A stretch of DNA of 64,000 nt from Nectonema munidae (Eukaryota; Nematomorpha; Nectonematoida; Nectonematidae): positions 712,162 through 776,161 of the forward strand of contig JAUIRK010000952.1 of assembly GCA_030549495.1 (NCBI GenBank), given 5' to 3'. Numbering within the stretch: position 1 is the first letter of the stretch; each line of letters starts with the position of its first letter. The notes beneath the pieces were generated by a model. That model saw nothing but the letters and a program-made list of their open reading frames with translations, made no database searches and was not told the origin of the DNA. Positions 9,859 through 21,339 of this stretch are shown in pieces. Position numbers and translations under genes: made by a program.

Positions 9859-12800
9859 TTACTCAATGAATTTTGCAGTGTTCCACAAACAGCTATCAGA
9901 GCTTAATGTGATAGGACCAACCATGCGAGTTCCCCCTTCTTTGCTGACCGATACAACATCATACTGAAAAGTGCAAAATTTTTATTATGAAGTAATACTT
10001 TAATTTATGACTATGAACATCAGCATCGATTTTATCAAAAGTATAACAATATATTTTAGAAAGTAAAAAATAGTGATTCTAAAACTAGCAATGGGCTCTT
10101 AAGAATATCACGATTATAAAAATCGTTCACAATATTTGCAATTCAGCGATTTCATTTCAGCTTCATATAATAAATCATTAAAATTTAATTTAAATGATTC
10201 TATAATAATTTTAAATAAAACTATGACATTTTTCCGAACGCCTTTATGAAACATTTTTTTTGCTCGACTATGGTCCATTATTAATCAAAAATAAGCGTTA
10301 TAAGCTATCCTATTATGTTCATGATGAATGCAAAAAAGATGAGGAAAAAGATTTTTACATCTCATTATTAATATATCATATGTAATAAATTCTACGAAAA
10401 TCAAACTATTTTGCTAAAGGAATTTTAATGGTATTTAGGGCAGTACTTGCCAAATTATGGGGCACACCCTTGAGGACAGGGGTGGCAAAACTACGGCCCG
10501 CCGAGATTTTAATATTTAATACCATTGGGCGTTAATTTACTATCAATAGTGCAAACAATTTTGATTGGCTGAAATTTTTTAGATATTCAAACAACTGGAT
10601 CATAATACAGTTCAAACAATTTTCCCTAAAAAGGCTTACTATTCCTTTCTTGTGTATTAATTTTCACCATTGAGTTCGTATTTTTAATTTTGAAGAATGA
10701 CATTCCTTATATTTGATTTATATGAATTATTTCAAGTCTTTAATAAACGTGAATCTGATATTTATTTTTAAAAGAAGTTTTAAAAATAGGAAATTTTTAT
10801 TAATTGAAATTTTTTTTTATTTTTATCAAATTAAGATTTTGATGAATAAAAATAAATCAATAAAATTTCAATGAAATTATACCTTAGAACTTTTTTAAAC
10901 ATTAACAAAAAACACATTGTTCATTTCTTTAATTGTTATTTTATGTATTGTCCATTAAAATTATACCATGAGGCAGGGTCAGCATTAGGCCCATGCAACC
11001 TATGCGGCCGCAGTGGGCCCCGCGCTTCTCATTTTTCATTTTGATGATATATTGTATGATTTCGCTAAATGCAAAGTTCGAAAAGTAAAGTTACTTTGAT
11101 CGTCATTTTGTGTTAATGAAAAAGTAATAAAACAAATTCATTTTTGTTTTTTTCAAAATCTTATTTCTCATTTTTAATCTTTTTTCCTACCCACACTGGG
11201 CCCCTCGCAATCCATTTTTCATAGGGCCCCGCGAACACTAGGGCCGGCCCTGCCATGAGGCCCCTTAAAATTGAAAATTTTATAAATCAAGCCCTATCAG
11301 GACAAAATTTGATCGCCCAGTTCAGTGAGGAGCGTAAGATAAACTCATATGGCGTAGATAAGATGAAAGAATGAAGCAAAATGAATAAACATATAGTTTT
11401 TGTCAAAGTACCGAAAATAAAAACACAAAAAATTATTTTTCATTTATTATTTTCAATAATTTCAGTTAAAAAGTTTTTAAATATATGTCTATAAATTAAA
11501 CAAAGTTTGTTTAATTTTAAAAATATCATCCCAAAGATATCATTCCTTTCTCAAGGAAATATCTTTATGAAACAAGATTTCCAACACCTATTTCGATAAA
11601 ACCGAAGCAAGGAAATTTAACGGAAGTTCAAAGTAAACTTTTCAAGAGGAAACCATTTATTCATCTCACGCACAAATGAAAACCCATATGATTTTCCAAT
11701 ATTTTATATAATACATTCTTTATATATCACTCAATATTGGTATAAAAAACTATGCTAATGATTCAAGTCTTTTAAATTTAATAAAGGGGTATCATGTATT
11801 TTTAAACTAAAAAGGGCCTTTTGAGAGGAAAAGTTCTGCAAACCGTGATATAGGAGGAACGCAAGTTGTTTTAAAATTCAACAAAAATTGACCAGAAGAG
11901 TTTTAAAAAATGGCCTTTATTCGCAAAAAGATGACACAAAAAAGGTATTCTATTATCACTTTTTACAATGAATTATTTATTAACATTATTATTGCTGTAA
12001 GAGAATTTAAAAATATGCCTTAATTTTCAGGGCACATGTGTGAGGTGTAAAATAACGAGACATGAAATAGTAATGGATACACTTTGATTACTTTCCATGT
12101 TCTAATATCTTACTTGACGACATCATTCAAAAGTAAAAATAAGTTTTCTTTTTTATTTCAAAGATCTAAATACATTCTATTCAAATAATTATAAAAATGA
12201 AATATATTTCAAATGGCACGTGAACTCTTCAGCACGCCATTTCAAAACTGTTAAAACTTGATCCTGTTAAGTGGGTTTGTCACAAAAAAAAATACGAGCA
12301 CATGATTGGTCTGTCGTATTCAAATTATACAGGGAGTCGTGAGAGCATTATGTTTGCTCAAACTAACTTGAGAATTAGTTACAATAAATATTTTATCGGA
12401 TGAATGAGGTTTGACTGCATAACCAATGAATTATTTCTATTCAAGATTTTTATATTGTCTTTAGAAGACAGAGACATTTTTGACCTTGGAACACTTTATA
12501 CTGGACCGGCCCAACCAATAATTCCGTTCCTTTAAAGATTTACAAAAAAAGATCTTTTTTAGGGTCATCGTATGAAACCTCCCATTGGTTAGAGTATTGT
12601 AGCATATCTAGCGAAAAGGCTTTATGTTATTAATGCATTTGTTTCTGTACTAAAACACCCAAATATGAAAGAGCATTTGTGACGATCGGCTTCAATAATA
12701 ATTGGCCGAAAGAAATAAGGTGGGGCTTAATTAAACATGCGATGCATAGTGATCACCATCTCTCCATGTTCAGATTGGAAAATCCAAAACAAGTAAAATT

Positions 12801-15800
12801 AGGCATAACGTGTTCTATTCATTAAATTTTGGATCCTGATAGCAAGTTTGAGTGGATCAAAAACAAAAACTATTTGAATTCTTTGATGAATCAAAGAAAT
12901 GCAAGAGTTTGAAAAAGCTAATGATGAGAGATTTTTGTCTAGTTGAGTAAAAAGGTAGTGAGTTTGGGTTTGAGAGATATCTAAGAAAATGATTTTATAA
13001 AATTTTTTTTAACTTATAAATAATTAAAAAAGTTAGCCGAGTCCAAAATTGGTGCATCTTTTTTGCTGCAGGTTTCTAAAGAAAGGTAAAAAGTTTGGGC
13101 GAAAATGACGGGAACATATCGAACAAATATTTATAAAACTTTATAAGGCTGGAAAAGAATTGTCATTTGGTTGGAGCAGTGCCCGCGCTAAAGCTAAATT
13201 TCAAGGGGGGCTGAAATGGGGCAAAGAAACACATTTGCAAAAAATTTATTTCCTATATTACTTTGCTGAAAAGCATGAAGTACTTCTGTGTAAAAACCTA
13301 TAGAAATCTCATATTATACATACACATACACCAGCATTTATATAAGATTATTGTGTACAATTTTTGCTTATTTATTTTTCCTTTAAAAAGTGCATGGGGC
13401 AAAACCAAAAATTTTAGGGGGGGGGGGGGGCAAAGATTAATACAGGGGAGGGGGGCACATGCCCCAAAGCGCGGGAACCTGGTTGGAGAGGGATGGACAT
13501 TTGATTTTGACAAAGAATAAAATGAAAATCGACCTCATTGGAGGAAGCACAATTTCTCACGTACAACAACTTCATGCATCTTTCAACAAGTTCAAAAGCT
13601 TTATCTTCACTCATCACGCTTCCCTTTTCCAACTCAGATGAAATTAAGGGCTAAAAAATGATACAGTACAGAAAAGTCAAATCACTTATTATCAAAGTGA
13701 CCAATCAGAAAAAAGAGTACACGTTCAAATCCCTTCTTTCTATAATAATTAAACCATTTCACCATAACGTCAGTTTTAGCTAACGCAGACGCTTTGTTGA
13801 TTTAAAGTACTTTTTTTTATTAAATAACTTAATCTCGTCTGATTTTTTTGGGAAGAAATGGGTCAAACTGCTAATGATTTTGAATTATTATCAGACAGAA
13901 GGGTATAGGCAATTGAAGTTTGAATTTCGATAAAAAATTTCTGAGACAGGACCGATTCACATGGAAAACAAAAATATGTATCAGTCTAATTAATATTAGC
14001 TGAACTTAGAGAAAAATAGAAACCAAAAAATAGCAAACTCTATTTAGAAATATATAAGATATGAATTATATAAATTATATTAAAAATTAATATTTTAATC
14101 CTTTGAGGACTAGTGCGACACCAGTGTCCCAAGAAATGAAAATCGCCTGCTTTAGATATATAAAATTGCATTGAAAAATAAAGCAGACGATTAGTCTTCA
14201 AAATTTTAGTCCTTAAGGGCTAAATTCTTTTTAATTAAATTTTCGTTTTAAAATTTGTGTTTACTAGTTCAAGAAATTTAGAAGTTTGGCGACAACTGGT
14301 AACATCTCCTTCGCTCTTTATATCAAACGGATACATTTGTGAATCAAAAAAGACATGCTAATGTTCACACTGCTCTGAGAAACGGTTTATCATAATTTTG
14401 AACACTACTCGTCTGCTTTCTTTTTTAATGGAATTTTATATGTTTATAACAGAAAAATTTACATTACTTGCATCAAAGGGTTTAGAAAAGGGTGTTTGAC
14501 ATCTAAACATTGATTTTTGTCTAATGATGTAAAATACGCCAATAAAACAGATATTTGAAACGTTTGATAACAATATTTTATACTTTGGCAAGACATAAGT
14601 TGCGTTCTAAAAATTTTTAAATATATATTAATATCATTTTGTATTCAATATCAATTATTATCAAGATAAAAATACATTCAATATAAAAATATATGCAACC
14701 TCTATAAGAACTCAATTTATTTTGAATAATTTATGGTAACTATATAAATATATAGTTATAAATTTTGGATAGCAAAAATTTTTTAATTCTCCTTCCACTA
14801 TTCGGAAGCTAGCAAACTATATATTTTATAAGTGGTGTTTCGTTTAAAACGCTTTGAGGACCCATAATTTTTGGCAAAGCTCCGGAGGCATTTTATATGA
14901 CTCTGTGCTGCGCCAAGATAATTATATTTAAATGTAAGGTTTTGAATTGGCAAATTTAGTTAACTTCTCGTTATTGAAATTTCACAAAATTTGGTATATG
15001 TTCATTTTCCATGTACAAAAATAATGTATTAAAATTTCAAGACATTTCAATGAATATTTCTTATAGCATGGAACAAAATTAAGTGGACTGTAATAATTAG
15101 TAAAATTTAGATTTAAAAAGATATTTTGGTATTACCCTTTCGTGAACAGAAAAAGCAGACGATATTTATTAAAAAGCAGAAGATTCCTATACAAAATTAT
15201 TTGAAAAAGCAGACGAAGGTAAAATTGTGTATGTATCATATATGATACACTGGTCACGAAAGGGTTAAGGTATAATTAACAAATTACAGTAAAACTCAAA
15301 CAAAATATACAGGCTAGGGTAGCGGTTGCCAACAGGTGTGCCTCAGCTCTTTATTCCTTTAAATGACTTTTCTTAAAAAAAAACTTTCCTATATATAAAA
15401 TTATATATAAAAATTAAACATAAAATTAAAAAAATTTTTTTTTTTGTTATATTTAAGATTTTTACTATTGTTATAGTAATAGTTATATTTTAAGATAAAA
15501 TGAAAAAAAATTCTCAAAGTTTTTTGTTTTATGAATTATGATCGATCTCAATAAGTATGGATAGTTTTTGATTTTCTCAAAATTTTGGCAATAAAACTAA
15601 GACTATGAAAATTAAGTTAAGCCAATTTTATCTCAACTTATACAATTTGTTTTATTCTTACATTATCTCTTATATTTTTACTAGTGACGTATCGGATATC
15701 CGCATAGGCATCGGACAAAAATTTCCAACATTCTCTTAACATTTTCATCCGCGGATTATTTAAATTTCGTCCACAATTTTAAAACATTTTTCCTTTTTTT

Positions 15801-18098
15801 ATATATCACAAAGTATTTTTCGAATTTTCAAGTTTTCTTCATCCAAAATTTTTATGACATCTTCTCTCCAAATTTCTAAGAAGTGTAAAAATTGCGTTTG
15901 CTTAGAATAACAATTATGATATTCGTATCCGCATCTGCTAGAAAAATTAAGTCTGACATCTGGATTCGCTAATTACTAATAAGTCAAACAGCGAAAAGCG
16001 CTTCTTCCGATTCATCCGTTAGCCTCAGAATTCGTCATGTTTTTTGAGAACACATTTCCGTTTGGCAGAAGTTTTTGCTTTGATAAAATCCGATAGTCTC
16101 GAAGATCCGACATTTTTTTTACAAGAACCGAATGTGGAGGAAAAACTTGGCTTCACGGTATAATGCATTTTGTATGAAATGTTTTTTTATAATAATTTTT
16201 GTTAAGTTATATTTACGCAAATATTATATAAATATAAGTATAATAATTTAATACCTTTGCAATGTGCTGAGCAAATTGTGTAGCAACAATTTGATTCTCG
16301 AAGCCTATGCCATACATGTCGACATAGCCTAGAAACCTGTAGGATAAAAAAAAGTTGGGAATTGACTAAAAAAAAATTATTTTTAAATGGTAAAATACGG
16401 TGTTCCAGAGTGCGTTAATCCACCAATCACCAGTGAATTCCATAACGGGTTTATCTTTGTTCTCCTAAGAATAAAATAAAGTTAATCCATTAAGTCCGCA
16501 ACATTATCATTGATGACGAAATAGCGCATGCAGTATGATCACGTAAATTACAGTAACGCCTGCATTGCTCTTTTTATCTACATAACTTAATTTAGTTATA
16601 GAAATACAGTAGCTTTACCTATAAAACGAATTCCGTTTATAACGAAAGATTTTATTGGTTGCTTCAAAACTAGGACACATTTTCTGAAAACTCTAGTTTT
16701 AACGAAGAAATTTTTCGAAAAAATATTTTTATTAAAAATTTAAATAATAAAATCTATAGGTATTCATTTTATTCAATAAAATTTTTATCTTTTTACTTTT
16801 GAACTTGGCTCGGATACACAGAATGTCCATTATAAGGAATTCGATTTATAGGTCTCGAGAAATTCGTTATGACTCCAAGTCCAAATACAATAAGCCTCAA
16901 AGTCTGATAAGTCAAAATTCCGCTTTATTCAAAATCAAATGGCAGGCCCAGTCACAAACGTATCTAACACATGTTAAATCCCTCTTTTAACACAAAAGTC
17001 AGTTAAGACGAAATTTCGTTTAACTGCAAATAAGTCATATGTGTTTTGATGTCAGCTTACATGCTTTGAACTTGGATAAACTCGAACTTCAATTATTCTC
17101 AATAACAATTTTCCATGCTATCTGTGAATTATGAAAAAATCAATAGAAGTGTGAAGCACATATGTGTTCATTCAGTTCCTTGTACAACATTCTCAGCACT
17201 GAGACATTTGCAGCACTAATAAACGGCTTTGATTTATTGTGACATGATTTATTATTGCCTTAAGCTGGGAAGCCTGAAGTGTCGACATTTTTTTCCATGT
17301 AATCTATCGTATTTTGGCATATGATCTTTCCTATTCTTTTTTATAAGATAAAATATATTCCCACTTTTTCTCCTTTAATTTGAGCATGGGAAGTATCCCA
17401 GAATAGTCCTGATCAAAAATGCATTCATTTAAATAAATTAGAAACATTCTATTGAATAACTTTAAGTTATTGAGACTGTCCTTAAAAAATCAGCCGCAAA
17501 CCCCTATATTTGAATATGTAAACTGACTCTGACTCCATGACCCTCGTGTTGACTATTATTCGAATATAGAACTTAACTAACTACAACATCTATTATTAGA
17601 TACAAATACTTAACATGTTTATTATAAAATTTGATTAGAATCGATGGCAGAATCAGTGAACAAATTACATCCCAGTAAAAAAATATTTCCATATTAACTA
17701 AGTGATGGAATAAATAGTAAAATGTATTTACCTATGGTACAGGAATCGGGTAAGATAGGTGTGCCATTCTTTAGCATCATAGACTTTATCATCGTTTTCT
17801 ATATCATCTCTCACCCTTAAAAGTGGGGGAGAAAATGTGATGAAATTTGTGAAAGAATGCATAGAAACGGAAAAAAGTATCGTTCTCTCACGTTTGAAGA
17901 TTAACGGTAGCGATGATGTGTTGGAAATCTGCAACATCACCTGCAAACGCTAAAACGGTAAGAGGATTGATCTTGGTGATTCTCGAAAACTTTTTGTAGC
18001 GCGTCCACTTGCCGTAATTGATAGAATTGTCGGCTGCAATAACTATTCCATTGCCATATACGAATCCTAAAATTGCAGTCCCAGATGACGATGGCGAA
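9859..18098 (-). CDS. PSMB4: Proteasome subunit beta type-4 (beta7), six exons, N-terminal exon not resolved
   Basis: Non-catalytic beta7 subunit of the 20S proteasome core. Minus-strand exons: 18098-17892, 17815-17732, 16464-16399, 16336-16255, 13650-13534, 9963-9859 (stop TAA). All junctions are GT/AG and phases agree throughout, giving 219 residues, the size of the mature subunit in animals. Exon 1 here has SSSGTAILGFVYGNGIVIAA and TVLAFAGDVADFQ. Later exons give KEWHTYLTRFLYH, RTKINPLWNSLVIGG, FLGYVDMYGIGF, KAFELVERCMKLLY and a beta7-like C-terminal arm. The catalytic Thr is absent, as expected for PSMB4. The propeptide exon lies further upstream; a 39-bp candidate at 21301-21339 does not splice in frame. 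Introns of 3.6 kb and 2.6 kb are loaded with MITEs, while others are only 62-76 bp. Confidence 0.93.
10441..10510 (+). mobile_element. Two adjacent hAT-type left termini
   Basis: CAGTACTTGCCAAATTATGG at 10441 and CAGGGGTGGCAAAACTACGG at 10477 both look like hAT left ends, the second being a very common animal hAT start. They are only 36 bp apart, as if one element landed inside another. I found no matching right ends, so both are probably truncated. Located in the last PSMB4 intron. Confidence 0.5.
10974..11252. mobile_element. GC-rich hAT MITE (279 bp), exact duplication
   Basis: Begins CAGGGTCAGCATTAGGCCCA and ends ACACTAGGGCCGGCCCTG, with GGGCCCCGCG subterminal blocks on both sides. It is flanked by CCATGAGG at 10966-10973 and 11253-11260, an exact 8-bp duplication. 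No coding capacity. Its GC-rich ends stand out sharply from the surrounding intron. Confidence 0.92.
13177..13480. mobile_element. hAT-like MITE (304 bp), exact duplication
   Basis: Flanked by GGTTGGAG at 13169-13176 and 13481-13488. The left end CAGTGCCCGCGCTAAAG and the right end CCAAAGCGCGGGAACCT share the inverted core CCCGCGCT. The interior contains runs of G (13418-13430 and 13446-13455). It lies in the last PSMB4 intron, only 54 bp downstream of the 13650-13534 exon's splice donor. Confidence 0.85.
13753..13862. mobile_element. piggyBac-type MITE, copy F (110 bp)
   Basis: TTAA at 13749-13752 on the left and TCAA at 13863-13866 on the right. The left end is ACCATTTCACC; the right end complement is CCCATTTCTTCCC. 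The interior carries CAGACGC and TCGTCTGATTTTT, the box found in the other copies. More diverged than copy A. In a PSMB4 intron. Confidence 0.6.
14099..14219. mobile_element. piggyBac-type MITE, copy B (121 bp)
   Basis: TTAA at 14095-14098 and CTAA at 14220-14223. The left end is TCCTTTGAGGACTA; the complement of the right end is CCCTTAAGGACTA. It holds ATCGCCTGCTTTA and AAAGCAGACGAT, inverted versions of the family box. In a PSMB4 intron. Confidence 0.75.
14400..14480. mobile_element. piggyBac-type MITE, partial copy E
   Basis: CTCGTCTGCTTTCTTTTT at 14409 and a right end CATCAAAGGG followed by TTTA. No matching left end was found, so it is partial. In the same PSMB4 intron as copies B, C and F. 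Confidence 0.45.
15135..15264. mobile_element. piggyBac-type MITE, copy C (130 bp)
   Basis: The left end is CCCTTTCGTGAACAG; the complement of the right end is CCCTTTCGTGACCAG. TTAA follows on the right (15265-15268); the left site reads TTA then C-rich end, so one base has drifted. Three AAAAAGCAGA boxes lie inside. In a PSMB4 intron. Confidence 0.82.
15314..15345 (+). mobile_element. hAT-type terminus fragment
   Basis: TAGCGGTTGCCAACAGGTGT resembles hAT left ends of the form CAGCGGTTCCCAACC. No right end found. In a PSMB4 intron. Confidence 0.35.
16608..16870. mobile_element. Possible pogo/Tigger-like fragment
   Basis: ACAGTAGCTTTACCTATAAA followed by CGAATTCCG and TATAACGAAA, and near 16830-16870 an inverted-looking AAGGAATTCGATTTATAGG. 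This TTATAACGAATTC vocabulary is typical of pogo-like ends, but target TA duplications and exact ends are unclear. In the intron between PSMB4 exons 17732 and 16464. Confidence 0.35.
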
Positions 18099-18879
18099 CT
18101 AAATACATTTAATAAAAAAATATAGATTTGGTGCGAAGGATAATGAATGAATGACCCATCAAATTGGTTTATAAAGTAAACAGGAATAGACTAAAGAATT
18201 CACATCTACAAGCTACACTCCTGATTACTTCATTTACTCAGCAGTGCCCAATGCCCATTTGATAAAGCCGATTGTAGGCCAAAATTTGCTTAAATTTAAG
18301 TTTAATTTACCTTATTTAACACTGGTATAGCTACAGAAATCAAAATTGGTATAATATTGAAGAAAAAATATGGCCATAACTTTTATTTTCCAAAATTATT
18401 GTGAAGTTAATCCTTGCTTTGACTTCAGGAAAGCTGTTTTGAAGTAGAAAAGTATTAAAAAGTAAAAATTTTAGTCCATCTTATTGGCTTCCATATTATA
18501 TCAAATTGATTCTGGTAGCTGCAACTGTTACCGAGATTTTCAACAATAACTATTCCCAGTTTTTCAAAAATAGCCCCTTTGATTCCATTTCCAAAGGTTC
18601 ATACCTTGAGAACAACTTATCATACGGAGTTACAACGAGTTCCTAAATTTTCATTGAATTGAGATGGAATACCTCACGCAGTTCTCTCTGAAATGTCATT
18701 GTTTCAATTTATTTTTAATAAAACTTAGTCAAACACATTCAACAAATGACACGATTGATGATTAATTAATTAAGCAAATTTATTAATGCAACAAGCTACC
18801 TCAAATTTCAAGTTTTCTTGTCAAATTAAATATAACATGGCTCTTTAAAAAGCCATAACCCGACTTGATGCGTGCCCAC

Positions 18880-21249
18880 TAGGGATATAACTTTTTGATT
18901 TTTTATCAAATCAAAATGCCTGCTGTTTTATTCGATGAAACTTTTCATTTGAATTAAAAAAATATAGTTTTTGTTGCTTATTGCAAAAAAAGTCTGCAAA
19001 CATCGCTTTTTGAAAAAATATACAACTTAAAAATTCTCCTTCTTGGTCAACATTTTCATCAATTTCGAAAAGTATGAAAATCTTTTCAAAAATTTCTTTT
19101 TTTTATAATTTTTTTTGCTTATTTGAATGATTATATTTTTTTATTTTTGCTTATTTCATTGCAGACACTTCAATTCAGTTCAGCTTTATTTTTAAAAATG
19201 AGTCTAAAAGAACATGTTCAAATCAAAAACTTACGAAAGATAAACTGTGTGAAGAGAAGACCAAGTTTACCATTTGTCACTTTTATGAAAATTGCCAACA
19301 AAAAATCAAATAGTGGGACGTTATCTTGCATTATATGAATTTGAAAAGACCAGCCAATCAAGAATAAAGAGAATTGCTGAAGAGTTGAGTCATTTATGGA
19401 AATTTCTAAACTTTCCTATCGTGTCACGTCAGCAAATCATTTCCAAAATCAAGCATGTTGTTGATCTCTATGAAAAGTATAGAAAAAGGAAATCTGAGAA
19501 TGTTGAAAAGTCGCTGATAAATCTTTTTGATATTACTAAAGCAGATGGAATTTGCTTGTCTTCTGAGGATAAGGAACTTTACAACACTCAAATCAAAACA
19601 TCCTGTCAAGTTGGATATAGTACTGGAAAAGATGCTGGTATACTTTCAATCCATCCCTCTAAAAGAAAATTTGTTCAAAGTAGGTCTAGTACTGGCATTA
19701 CACAAATCCCTCCAAGTTTTGAATTAGTTGAAGATGATGATTTCCTTAATTTCGAAGACGGGGGAAGCGATAATGATTTTGAACCGGAAGCTTCACCTGC
19801 TGCGAAACTTGTTAGTGAAAAGACATTATCAACAAAGAAAGCAGCTTCTATTTGTAAGCCACTTTCAGAAGATGGTATAGAACTTTCATCACCCACACAG
19901 GTTGGTGTTTGGAAACACATCATTAGGGAAGCAGAACAAAAAGGGTTAAGATCAAAGCAATTTTACAAAAAGAGTTTTTCTGTCTTCATTTTGATGGGAA
20001 AATGATTTTGAAGAAAGAGTATCAAGTTGTTTGTCTTCAAAACGAACATCGTATTATAAACTTACGAATTCTTTGTTGTAAAAATGGTTCTTCTAGACAT
20101 ATTTGATGAAATTAGAGCCTTAATGGATGAATACAACGCTTGGAAAAGTATAAAAATGAGTATTTACGATACAACAGCAGTTAATACGGGTAAAGAAAAT
20201 GGTGTTGTAACTAAAATTCAAAAAGTCATGACAAATAAAGGTTTGGAGTGTCCACAATTCATTGGTTGCCAGCACCATATTCTTGACCTTGTATTAAGAC
20301 ATAATGGATTTCCACTTCGGGGGCACCACCAAAAGCTTTCACAATCTTCACTACAGTTTCATAACTGAAATCTGCAATAATTATGAGGAATTGAAAAATG
20401 AACACAATTAAGAGTCAGAAGTATCATTGCAGGAAAATCCAGGATGGAGAGACGACTCCCATTTGTGTATCAGCTTTGTCATGCTTTCGATATTTATAAA
20501 GACATCCAAATGGCCAAAAATACATTGTAGAAAGCTTCCTGCTCTGCATAGCGCCAGATAGAATTTACGGGCTTCATATGTCTTGTTAGCTTACTTTCTT
20601 TTACCAAAGTGAAGAAGTCGATTAGAAAGTATTTGCCATTTTATTACAAAAGAGTGTGGTCTAAGCGTTGGTTTCGTAATCAGCATTATGATGAAATTTC
20701 ATATAATTATCTCTTTAATGCAATTAAATCAGAGAATTGTCCTAAAGCATTATCAGCATTTTTAAAGTTTTATAAAGAAGAACCTTCAAGAATTAGTATT
20801 CCAAGAACAAATATACTTGCTGAGAGAGGAGTTAAAAATGCAAGAAATAGTTCAAAATAGCCGCACAAACAGGTATTTGAGATGCAAGTTTGTTGTTACC
20901 AATCATTTGTAATCTTAAACTTTTTTTTATCATCATATCATTTTAATACGATATATTTCCGGTATTTGACATTATTATTTTTTTGAAAAATAAACTTTTC
21001 TGAATAATTTTCTAAATTTAATTGATAAAATGAACAAATTCAAAATTTCATCAAAATTATCTATCAATCACTTAAAAACTATATAGTAGTTAATAGTCTT
21101 ATTCAATGTATATATATATTTAAACTTTGATCGAGGCGCGCGAGATTTTATAGGTTAACCCATGTAAAATTGATTGTTTTCGGTTTATTTCAATATTATT
21201 CATCAAAAAATTACACAGGATTTCAAAGTTGGAAAAAGTTATATGCCTA
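18880..21249 (+). mobile_element. hAT-superfamily element, nearly full length (2370 bp)
   Basis: Left end TAGGGATATAACTTTTTGAT; complement of the right end TAGGCATATAACTTTTTCC. Flanked by GTGCCCAC at 18872-18879 and 21250-21257, an exact 8-bp duplication. It carries a broken transposase (19190-20860). It sits 774 bp upstream of the first resolved PSMB4 exon, probably within its first intron. Confidence 0.92.
19190..20860 (+). pseudogene. Divergent hAT-like transposase, broken
   Basis: Largest piece 19292-20005 (237 codons) reads VGRYLALYEFEKTSQSRI, SHLWKFLNFPIVSRQQIISK, FDITKADGICLSSEDKELY and YSTGKDAGILSIHPSKRK, then an acidic linker. Downstream pieces carry YDTTAVNTGKENGVV, ECPQFIGCQHHILDLVLRH (20145-20310) and SRISIPRTNILAERGVKNA (20790-20850). 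This matches a transposase-like family found in many invertebrates and annotated there only as uncharacterised protein. The CxxHxLxLV block and the element's 8-bp duplication place it with hAT. At least three interruptions between pieces. Likely inactive. Confidence 0.75.
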
Positions 21250-21300
21250 GTGCCCACCTCTGATATGTATATCGCGTGAAATTAACAAGGTCATCAATAC

Positions 21301-21339
21301 CTGCATTCTGGTGCGTAGAGATAAAAAATTTAGGAGGCG
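21301..21339 (-). other. Candidate PSMB4 N-terminal mini-exon, unresolved
   Basis: Preceded on the minus strand by a good acceptor (TTTTTTTCCTTTTAG) and followed by GTATTG. One frame reads PPKFFISTHQNA, resembling the TQNP region where the PSMB4 propeptide meets the mature chain. However, that frame leaves one leftover base, while the next exon at 18098 needs two, so the join is out of frame. Either the exon is wrong or a further exon is missing. Confidence 0.25.

Noticed and set aside
21301-21339. Definite PSMB4 first exon
   Set aside because: Good splice sites and TQN-like text, but the phase does not fit the 18098 exon; kept only as a candidate.
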